Of a DNA stretch of 64,000 nucleotides, positions 48,010 through 57,968 are shown piece by piece. Positions within the stretch are counted from its first letter, which is position 1. Every line of letters begins with the position of its first letter. The position numbers and the translations under genes were made by a program. The notes beneath the pieces were generated by a model. It made no database searches and was not told the origin of the DNA. It saw nothing but the letters and a program-made list of their open reading frames with translations. The stretch is from Micropterus salmoides (Eukaryota > Chordata > Actinopteri > Centrarchiformes > Centrarchidae), in contig NW_024040928.1 in the NCBI RefSeq assembly GCF_014851395.1, forward strand, positions 15,081,012-15,145,011. The letters run 5' to 3'.

Positions 48010-51000
48010 ATGCGCTCTCTGCTTCCTTTCCTCTACCTGTTCTTGTTCGGGACAGAAAGAGCAAGGGCATCGGACCATACCATGCCCTTCATGGAGTACC
48101 TGGACCAGGACCGTTTGGTCTGCCTGATGTGGGGCTTTGATAACCTGGAAGGGAACATTACATTCGAACTGGTAGTTAACACAACAGGCTGGGTGGGCTT
48201 TGGCCTCAGTTCGAAAGGAGACATGGATGGGGCAGATATTGTCATGGGAGGATTTGGACCCAGTGGAAGCTACTTCAAAGTAAGCTTATTACCAGATCTC
48301 TTTAAATATTGCAGCAAAAATGTCTTGAGTTTAATTGTTCTGTGTTTCAACAGCCAATATAGCACAATGTCAGGCCGATATCAGGCTTTCTGCTGTCTGA
48401 AAGTTTTGTCTTTCTGTCCATTAGGATTATTACGCCACAGGAGACACCATGCCTTTGGTGGACAAGCAGCAGAGCTACACTCTCCTCTCCCTGACAGAAA
48501 GTGAAGGTCAAACCATTGTAAAATTTGCAAGGTCCATTCAGTCATGTGATGACCAAGACTTCCAAATCACTGTAAGACGTTACAGATAGAATCTTGCAAC
48601 TTTTTTACCATATGTTCTGCGTGTGTTTAGATGCAAAACTGATGAACATCTGCAGCAGTATTATGTAAAATATCAATCTCACTTGAATTCAAATGTGTTT
48701 TTTAAAAAGTGCAGCAGGATTTTCCATCAATACAAAAATTTACTTTTTTTGAGTTTTCAGTGATTTATCCTTTATTTGGTTTTCAAAGTCTTTTATTTCT
48801 TCCAGTCAAGTTTAATTGCTTGGAATTTTCACAGAATAAGTGATGAGATTGGAAATGTCCTCACTATATAGAGTCAGAAACATGCCAGACTGGTTGAAAA
48901 TTTATACAGGAAAAATAACTTTTCCTGTATAAAGTTTCAACCAGTAAACAAACAGTATTAAACTAATGAACCATGTTTTGTAAGAATGGTGGAATATTAC
49001 TCCCTCAAGTAAGCCGCCGTTTCTGATAACGTGCGAATAGGCCAACGTCCCTAATGTACTCATTACACCTCATTCCAAGTTTTTTTGTTGTTCTTTTTCA
49101 GAGAAAGACCTCTAACCTGAATCAAAAGCTTTTAGTACTTTAGTCTTTTGTATTGATTATCTTCTTCGCTATGGAAAGCTCAAGTTTCTGCTCTTATCCA
49201 TGTAAATTCTGTTATATGAGTTCTTTTGTTAGGTTCTCCTGAATGTTCCTTTGCCGAACATTCAGTTGGGTGTTTTCGTACATGAAGACAAAGGCAACAA
49301 CACAAAGAGGCAGAAAAGAATTTGTTTAGCATTGAACACCTGAAATGCTATACATTGTTTGGTAATAAAACCTGGCTGTACACATTGACATTTGTGGTTG
49401 CGGACCTTTAAAGTGTCTCTGTTTATCGCTTGAATTTAAAAAATAACTAGTTTTGTAAGGTAAATAAATACTTGGTTGGTTCGTTTGGGAACACAGGAAC
49501 ATGACATATACCTTTCCCCCCAATAAAAGCCCACTCATATAGTCACTGGTATTGTGTCATATTTGTTGACTCAAACTGCCATCTCTTTTATACTGTAGGC
49601 TGAACCCATTAAACTGATCTATGCCTATGGACTAACAGATGTGATCAGTTACCATGGGGCCCGTAGAGGCACCAAGGAAGTCAACCTGCTGAACTATATG
49701 CCCAGAACGACCTTAACCGAAGTCAGCTATCTCAGAGCCAGAGTGGACAATGTAAGAATATTTGAAAACACCTCAACACATTTCTTACGGGCGAGCTGGA
49801 ATACATTGCAGTTCTTTTGGGGATGAATAGATGGATGACAATTTAAAAATATAAACTATTACACAAGTTGTAGCTATTTTGTTTACCTTTATCTTAATTT
49901 ATTTACAGATCACTATCCCTCCCAATAATACCTACTACCACTGCAAGGTCATGAAGTTTCCAACCTTAAATACTAAACATCATATATATCAGGTAATCAT
50001 TTTTTTTTTAAATTACCGTCAACACTGTTCAGCCACCTTTTACCAAATTAGCAATGTAATGCTATTCTTTACATGAGGTGTTTGATTTACACACCACTGT
50101 CAGCTTTCGAGTGAATTGATCTGACAAAAGTAGTTACAATAGGGTTATATGTAGGGGTAAGGGTTATTTATCAATTCCTAACTGTGGAAGAGTAGGCATG
50201 ATCTAATACAAAAGTAGTCCTACACTTAAAAAGTGAACTATCATCATGATTTTCTTATTTATTTCTACCTTAAATCACTATTCTTTCATTCTTCTGTAAC
50301 AAATCTCTTCTTACTCAGGTTGATCCGGTGATTGAGCACCATGACATCGTTCATCACATCCTGCTGTACCGCTGCCCCTCTGATGTGATGGAACCGTACG
50401 ACAAGCCGTGCTACATGGGCGACATCGGAGATTCGTGCTTTGGGGTGGTGGCTACATGGGCAGTGGGAGGAGGGGTGAGGGAGAGTCAAGTGTCTTTTGT
50501 TTTTGTTGCTTGTCTTAATCGGCATATCACCATGTCAGTGTTGTCCTGTTGCAAGCTGATCCACCGTTTTTCTCTGAACCCTCAGGTATATGAGCTCCCA
50601 GAAAATGCCGGTATTCCTATAGGAGGTGAGGACAGTGATGTATTTTACAGGCTGGAAATTCACTACAACAATCCAAACAGCGAAGCAGGTAAAAAAATGT
50701 AGATCCCTTCATACTGTACCATTTGAGCCGTCAAGCACTTTATTATTTCACTTGCATAAAGTTGGGGGACTCACAATGTGGTGGTGATGGTGCAGTGGAT
50801 AAGACACATGCCTTTGGTGTGAGAGACCAGGGCTCACCTCACTGTAACACATCCACCAATGTGCACCTGACCAACACACTTAACCCCTAGTTGCTCCAGC
50901 GGCGTGTGACCTCTGATATACTTTGCAATTATAAGTGGCTTTGGATAAAAGCATCAGCTCAGTGAGTAAATGTAAATGTGATGTATTTCCCGTGATCAGT

Positions 51001-54000
51001 ACGTGTTGATAATAACACACGGTATACACTCATACTAACACAGTGTTACATACCGTATAAACAGTACTGGAGCACAATGTCTTCTTTTCTTTATTCTGTA
51101 GTCTCTTCATCACATGGGCAAGATACAACATTTTAAACTTCCTTCCTTTTCTGAATAGGTAGGACAGACAGCTCAGGACTGAGACTGTACTATACAGCTC
51201 AACTCCGGCAGCATGATGTGGGCATCCTGTCCACGGGTTTGCTGACACATTTGCAGTACAACATCCCTCCAAAAGCCTCTGAATTCCACTCCTACGGCGT
51301 TTGTAATACCTCTGTCTTTTCTCAGGTCTGTAGTGGTTCATCAAAAGTGCAACAGTTGTTGTTAGATTAGTTACGAGGTCTTTTTTTTGTCTGTGACTGT
51401 GTTCCTGACAGTCTTTACTCTTCACCCCTAGTTTGTGAATCCTGTGCCCGACCTTCAAGTGTTCGCTGTGCTTTTGCACACTCACTTGGCTGGGAGGAAA
51501 GTCAGAGTTGGCCACTACAGGTAAGAAAGACAGATAAAGGATTTGCTTTGTCAGTCACTATTTAAAAGAATAAAAAGAAATAAAAGAGATTTATTTATTT
51601 GGATTGTTTATGTAAATACACAGTGGCAACAATATATTTAAAATAATGTGTTTAGAGCTTTGTGTTTTGGAATCAAATGAAAATATAGTGATATTATTCT
51701 ATTGTTTTCTTGTAAACATAGTATTATTCTTATTTCATATTTCTTGGTCTCTGTAGAAATGGAAGGCAGATAGGCTTCTTGGGTGTGGATGAAAACTACA
51801 ACTTTGAGATGCAGCAGATGATTAATTTGGGAAACATCAAGACCATCAAGCCGGTAAGTCTCCATTGCCTCCATATGTCATGCCCACATGTTGCAAGGCA
51901 GTTTCTAAGTAAGTTAGTAGTTGTTCTGTCCCTTAAAAACGGCACTGCTCAAAAAAGGGAACACTTAATCATCACAGCACAACATCAAGTCAGTTAAACT
52001 TAACTTTAAGAAGCATAAGCAATTGTGAATCAGTGTCACCTGTTTTGGTGCAAATGAAAGTAACAACAGGTGCACTGGAGAGGCCAAAGCAAGACAACCT
52101 CCAAAAAGGGAAAGGCTGCAGTTGGTGGCCACAGACAATTGCTCTCTCCTTATCCTTCCCGAGTGATTGTGTTTTTGAGTTTTGCTGGAGTACTTGTCAC
52201 TACTGGTAGCATGAGGCGGTACCTGCAGCCCATTCAGGATGAACAGGGAGTCCACCTCCTCCAGGATGGCACATCCATACATGCAGTTGCAAGGTTTGCT
52301 GTGTCTCCCAGCACAGTCTTAAGAGCATGGAGGAGTCACCATGGAGATGGGCCATTACACGAGGAGAGCTGGACAGAGCTGTCTGAGCGCATCAACCTAG
52401 CAGCAGGACTAGTATCTGCTCCTTTGTGAGAGGAGGAACAGGAGGAGCACTGCCAGAGCCCTACAAAGGGACCTCCAGCGGGCTACTGGTGTGTATGTTT
52501 CTGACCCAACTGTCAGAAACAGACTCCATGAGGGTGGCATGAGGGCCCGACATCCTCTAGTGGGATCTGTGCTCACAGCCCATAGTGCATAACTACACGT
52601 GGGGACCATGCACACTACTGAGTCACATTATGAGTTGCCGTGATGAAAGTCACACAAGTTGGATCAGCCTGTGATTTCAAGTTTGGTATTTTGATTTTGG
52701 ATTGATTTCTGAATCCAGCCCTCAATCGGTTGGTGATTTTGGTTTCCATTGACTGTTGTTACGTCATAATGTTCTCAAAAATTGTACAATGTACAGTAAA
52801 GATTTTGAACTTTGGACCATTTTGTTCATTGAGATCTAACGTGTGATTTAAGTGTATATAATAACTCTATAATTTGCGATGCCACATTACTTCTCTCCCA
52901 TTACAGGGTGATGAGATCGCAGTGGAGTGCACCTACAGTACTACCAATCGCACCAAAGTCACTATGGTGGGTAAATACAGTATGACCTAATGTCATTACA
53001 CATATAATGTGCTTTAAATTAAATCAGTGCTATCCAAGAATATTTACAAATTCATTTATCTGACATGGTCAAACTGTGTGGAATTTTAACTATTTGCCTA
53101 ATGGAGGTATTTGGTTCAATACAATGAAATGTTCAAACATTATTATAAGACTCCTTAAGAGTATACAACACATAATGCTAGAGTGCCTGATTATATCATT
53201 CCCATGGCATCATACATTCTCTTGTGTGGCAATGCCTGCCATGTTTCACATTTTCCTCCTTCAGATGGGGTTAGCGACTACTGATGAAATGTGCCTGGCC
53301 TTCCTATTCTACTACCCTGCAATCAAGATCACCACATGTGTTAGCTACCCAGATACGAAATCATCGATGAACACAAGCTACCAGTAAGTCCCGACGCAGT
53401 CCTTCACATATTTCTGCTGAGGCTGAATCTAGCTCCCTACCAGTGCTGGTTTACAAACTACAGACATATATTATATTTTTAAATATAGATTTATCTTGAT
53501 ATGCCCTTCTGAAGAGGTTCTCTACTCATTTCTGACAGGATGACAACTTCCAACAAGGATGGAATTGCTGAGTATGAGAGTTTGTTAAAGACCCTACCAC
53601 AGCATCAGATAATCATGGATGACTTTGTAAGTAACAATCTGAATTAATTGATTGTCTTTTCTACTTCCAGTCTAATCAAGAAATTCACATTTTGTAAAAT
53701 AGTTTTAGATTTTTAGGACTGTAGAGTCCTCTGTCTGTCATGGTTTCCTACCGAGTTCCTCAAACAGTTATTCTCCTAAAAGTACCCGCTATTATTTTAT
53801 CATTAATAGATTATAAATATTTCTGTCAACACTTACTGCTTAAGGCATACTTTGGTTCAACTATTTGACTTCAATAAATAACCTCAATTACAGATCCATG
53901 CAATGCCATTATTAACAAATTTTAAATATGAAAATTGTCTGATACTGGGCATTGTTCATATGTTGTTGGGGTAATTTAAAGTCCCCTCAACCCTTCTTCT

Positions 54001-54330
54001 TGTTCCAATTTCGTCTCTTCTGTTTCTCTGTGTGTTTGTAAGCATTTGTATTTTTCATCATTATGTGGCATTTAATGTGAAGTCCCTGACAACAAAGCAG
54101 GCTCTTCTGTGATGCTTGTTTTCTGCAGTATCATAAAAATTATATATTTGATCATCCTTTCTTTTTCACAGAACAACATCTCATCTTACAGAAATGGAAA
54201 GATCAGGGAGATGATGAAGACACCGACTGTCACTTGTCAGAATACCAATGCGTCAAGCAGACTCTGCACTTCCTGGGTTGTGAACCTACCAGAAATCACA
54301 CTTTTGATACTCTGGATGGCAATAATATGA
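48010..54330 (+). CDS. DBH-like copper monooxygenase (MOXD family)
   Basis: Thirteen exons join in frame (48,010-48,279; 48,425-48,571; 49,599-49,751; 49,909-49,992; 50,319-50,474; 50,586-50,688; 51,159-51,325; 51,432-51,520; 51,757-51,853; 52,907-52,966; 53,265-53,383; 53,539-53,626; 54,172-54,330), giving 563 residues. After a signal peptide (1-20) comes a DOMON domain (~28-140), then the two copper domains. By position, HH at 230-231 and H296 (EIHYNNP) fit the first copper site; H376 and H378 (LLHTHLAGR) plus M451 (DEMCLAFLFYYP) fit the second, catalytic site. The family hydroxylates substrates with ascorbate and O2 in the secretory pathway, but the substrate of MOXD enzymes is not established. 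Residues ~547-563 are hydrophobic (LLILWMAII), suggesting a membrane or GPI-anchor signal. It most resembles the 'DBH-like monooxygenase protein 2 homolog' of fish; the exact paralog is uncertain. Confidence 0.92.
50779..50978 (+). mobile_element. tRNA-derived SINE, copy 3
   Basis: Head GTGGTGATGGTGCAGTGG, body 'CCCCTAGTTGCTCCAG' and tail TTGGATAAAAGCATCAGC. The B-box region is degraded. It lies in the monooxygenase intron between exons 6 and 7. Confidence 0.8.
51943..52855 (+). mobile_element. Tc1-like transposon remnant
   Basis: The left terminal repeat CACTGCTCAAAAAAGGGAAC is typical of a fish Tc1-type element. A decayed frame carries the N-terminal helix-turn-helix (around DGTSIHAVARFAVSPSTV, ~52,265-52,320). 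The DDE catalytic region is deleted, and the sequence rejoins near 52,600 at the element's 3' UTR ('GTTGGATCAGCCTGTGATTT'). The right terminal repeat is missing or unrecognisable. It lies in intron 9 of the monooxygenase gene. Confidence 0.7.
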
Positions 54331-54662
54331 CGTGGCTCTAAACGCAACAGATCTAAACCTTCCGGGCTTAATTGATAAAATCTCTATCTCTATTAAAATT
54401 TCTATTAATTGTTAATCACAGATCAGGTCGCATATTATTTGGCAACAGTATTGATTATCACACTGAGATATATATTACTGACTTACTTAAAACTCTGATT
54501 TGTAAAAGCACAAAGTGCTTGTGCTATATGTGCCTTGAGACAAATTAGTTATCTAAACACAGTAAGATAGTTTAATTTACCATATGTGATTAAATGTATA
54601 CATTTATGCCTATAGTACTATACCTTGAAACTAAAGTTGTAGTTATTATGTACACTTGACAT

Positions 54663-54886
54663 ATATACAGTTTGTGTGTGTGTGTGTATAAATATGATTA
54701 TGTATTAGAATATATAGCACTTATCTTTGTTTGTGTATTGTGTTAATTACATGGAATGTAAGACTAATTGCTGATTTTATATTTATATGAGTTATTTAAA
54801 AGAGTATATATAATAATATATAACAATATAAAAATATATATATATAATATATATATTAAATGGTATATATATATATATATATATGC
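54663..54886 (+). repeat. GT tract and long AT-rich/TA repeats
   Basis: A (GT)n tract at ~54,670-54,690, then TA-rich sequence ending in a (TA)n run that abuts the LINE fragment. Confidence 0.85.
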
Positions 54887-55488
54887 ATCAAGCACATGCT
54901 TGGCATAAAAATAAATGAAATGGCAGATACGGTTGCTAAAGAGGCCACAAAAAGAGATTACATTGATGAGACAGTTAGCTTCAGTATAATAGAAATCAAG
55001 AACATTATTAAACAGAGAATGAAGGAAAGGTGGCAAAAGCAATGGGAGGGAGAGAGGAAAGGACAGTGGTTTTACAGAGTTCAGAGGAAAGTGGGAGAAA
55101 TGAGATGTGCAGGAAGGAACAGGAGAGATGAGACAATCATATCAAGATTTAGATTTGGACACACTGGACTAAACTGTACATTATTCAAAATAGCCAAACA
55201 TAACTCAGGCAGTTGTGACTACTGCGGGCCAGAGGAATCAGTAGAGTAGGCCTACGTTATGTTACACTGTCCAAAATATAAAGAAGACAGAAGGCAGATT
55301 CAAAACCTCAGAATGATACAAGTAGGAATCAAACACTTTGATTAAAATGAACTCAAAACATGAGGGCTATCGAATTATATGTCATTATCGAGTAACCAAA
55401 AATGATTAAGAGGATCTGAGTTTTTAAAAAATAATGTAAACTGCTCATTCTAATGCACACTCCACACAGTTGAAGGCGGGAATGCACC
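54887..55488 (+). mobile_element. I-clade (Nimb-like) LINE copy A, 3' fragment
   Basis: Only the end of the polyprotein remains: the last RNase H block (NEMADTVAKEA), the linker, and a Cys/His motif (CDYCGPEE followed by HC). One in-frame stop (55,247) interrupts it. The last ~35 bases (CACACAGTTGAAGGCGGGAA) look like the family's 3' UTR signature and are joined directly to copy B. Ends at its left in a TA microsatellite. Confidence 0.65.
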
Positions 55489-57860
55489 AATTCGTATTGC
55501 ACTCACATCACATTTGGGTAAAACCATGGAACATATGATAACAGACAGATTAACATTCTTTCTAGAAAGCAGAGATCTGTACTCACCATACCAAAGTGGG
55601 TTTCGAAAAGGGAGAAATACAATGGACTCTATTTTATGTTTGGAATCTGAAATCAAAAAAGCTCAGACAAATGGGGAGATTGTGGTAGCTGTCTTTTTTG
55701 ATATTGAAAAAGCATACGATATGTTATGGAAGGAAGGGTTACTTATCAAATTAAATAAATTAGGTATAGGTGGTAGACTGTACAACTGGGTGTTGGACTT
55801 TTTATTTGGCAGGGCAATAGAGGTCAGGGTGGGCACAGAGTATTCAAGACTCTATAAAGTTGAAAATGGTACTCCACAAGGCAGTGTGTGTAGTCCAGTA
55901 CTATTTAACATCATGATCAATGATATTTTTGAAAAAGTGGAAAGAAGTATTGGGAAGTCCTTGTATGCAGACGATGGGGGCCCTATGGGTAAGAGGACGG
56001 AATTTGAAATTTATTCAGAAAAAATTACAGGCAGCAATTGTGGAGGTGGAACAGTGGGCAAATAACTGGGGTTTTAAGGTGTCGGGTGCAAAGACACAAG
56101 TGATATGTTTTTCCAGGAGACATAAAGAAGTGTCCTTAAAATTATATGATCAAACCCTCGAACAAGTAAAAGTTATCAGACCGGAGTGTTGAAAAGTTGA
56201 CCTGGAAACAGCACACTGATAAAGTCAAATGCAAAAAAATCAATAACCTTTAAGATGTCTGTCAGGAAGGGACTGGGGGGCCACTACAACATCATTGCTT
56301 AAAATATACCAGACCTTGATGAGATCTATACTAGATTATGGATGTATAGCATATATCTCAGCAGCAGAATGCCATCTTAAAAAACTAGATGTGGAACAGG
56401 CACAAGCGTTAGGACATGCAGTAGAGCATTTAAGACCTCTCCAGTGGCTGCCATGCAAGTGGAAATGGGGGAACAGCCACTAAGAATAAGAAGAACAAGA
56501 ATTATGCTAACATACTGAATTAATCTTCAGGGACACTGTAGCTCTCACCCCGCTAAAGCCATCCCAGAAGAATGTTGGGAACACAATAAAAGTAGCTGTT
56601 TCAGTTTTGGATGGGTGGGAAATGCGAAAGCAGAAAGCCTTGGCCTGTGCAGTATAAAATATATCCCAGTAGTCCCATATCCAGATCTTCCTCCGTGGTT
56701 TTTTGTAAATCCATCCATTGACCTGCATATACAGCAAATAATCAAAAAGAAATCCAAGCAAGCACACACGGGAAGAATAGCAGAAAGTTACATAGAGCAG
56801 CACTATAGAGATAACCACATAGTCTTTACTGATGGCTCTAAAGATCCAGAGACCAGACAGATAGGAGCTGCCATATACATCCCAGCATACAAAATAGGCA
56901 TTAAAAAGAGAACCCCAGATCATCTATCAGTAGGTACAGTTGAGCTTATGGCCATTTTGATGGCATTACAGTGGATAGAAGAAAATAAGGAAAGCAAGGT
57001 GGTCATTGCATCAGATAGCTGGGCAGCGCTCACCAGTATTAAATCTGTTAAGTCCTGTAGGCTAGATCTGGTATTTAGTATTCATAGCTCTCTATGTAGA
57101 TTATATCATAAGGGCTGGACTGTCTGCTTTGTTTGGGTTCCTGCCCATGTAGGGGTAGAAGGAAATGAAGATGCTGATATTCTGGCAAAACAAGCACTCA
57201 AAGTCAGTTGATATACAAGTTCCTTTAAGTAAATCTGAAGCTAAAACAATCATTAAAGAGAAAATGCAAAAAATATGGCAAGAATACTGGGAACTAAATG
57301 AAACTGGAAGACATCTTTACAGTATACAGAATCATGTTGGTCTGGGAAGAAAACTGGGTGGGTGCCGGAAGACAGAGACCCGTCTATTACCTGGTCTAAG
57401 AATAGGACACACAGGGCTTAACCATTCACTTTATAAAATAGGTAAACACCCAACTGGACACTGTGTAAAATATAATAGTATAGAGACCATTCAACATGTG
57501 CTGGTTGAGTGTAGAGGCTATGTAGAGGCGAGGAGGAAAATAGCAGCAGATGTAGAGAAAGCTGAGCTTAGGTTCACTGTCGAGAACCTCCTTGGGGATA
57601 AAGCATGGGGAATATCAAAGCATCTCATTAAATATCTGAAAGAAACGGGATTAATGGAAAGGATATAGGTTTTCAATTTTTATTTATTTAATTTTTGTTT
57701 GTTTGTTTGTTTTTTGTTTTATTTGTTTATTTGGTTTTTATGTTAGTCTGCACATAATCTGTTGCACACTCCAGTCCGGTAGGTGGCGGTAATGATCCTA
57801 AATGCTGGCTGCCAACCGCCAATCAAATCAAAAGAGGGAAGAAGAAGAAGAAGAAGGCTC
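55489..57860 (+). mobile_element. I-clade (Nimb-like) LINE copy B, 5' truncated
   Basis: The order is reverse transcriptase (from ~55,490; GFRKGRNTMD, FFDIEKAYD, NGTPQGSVCSP, YADD), thumb region, RNase H (TDGS, VELMA, ASDSWAAL and NEDAD, so all four acidic catalytic positions are present) and a C-terminal Cys/His region. The 3' UTR contains 'GGTAGGTGGCGGTAATGATC' and 'TGCCAACCGCCAATCAA' and ends in a (GAA)n tail at 57,838-57,857. Frameshifts occur after YADD (an extra base in a G run, ~55,975) and near 57,200, with stops in the thumb region (~56,190-56,290) and near 56,520. One Cys of the C-terminal motif is Tyr. The endonuclease and first ORF are absent, so the copy is dead. An RNase H after the reverse transcriptase places it in the I group. 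Confidence 0.8.
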
Positions 57861-57968
57861 CCCTGAAGGGGGCGCTGTAACTAATTTACCTGCCTGTCAT
57901 TGTGCTGTCAGGGAATGAATGTGTACGGCTAGCCGGCTGGTAGCTTTGGAAATGTTGCCACTATCAGA
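57861..57968 (+). promoter_or_regulatory. rps6kc1: rps6kc1 proximal promoter / 5' UTR
   Basis: Only ~108 bases separate the LINE's GAA tail from the rps6kc1 start. The stretch contains GAAGGGGGCGCTGTAA, which resembles the core of a CTCF site, and two in-frame upstream ATGs (57,919 and 57,952) whose frame ends in a TGA that overlaps the main ATG. Transcription start unknown. Confidence 0.4.

Noticed and set aside
50770..50990. Possible tRNA gene from GGTGGTGATGGTGCAGTGG
   Set aside because: It is one of three copies of a tRNA-derived SINE with a LINE-like tail.
54887..57860. A host RNase H or reverse-transcriptase gene
   Set aside because: Frameshifts, stops, 5' truncation and the family 3' tail show a dead LINE.
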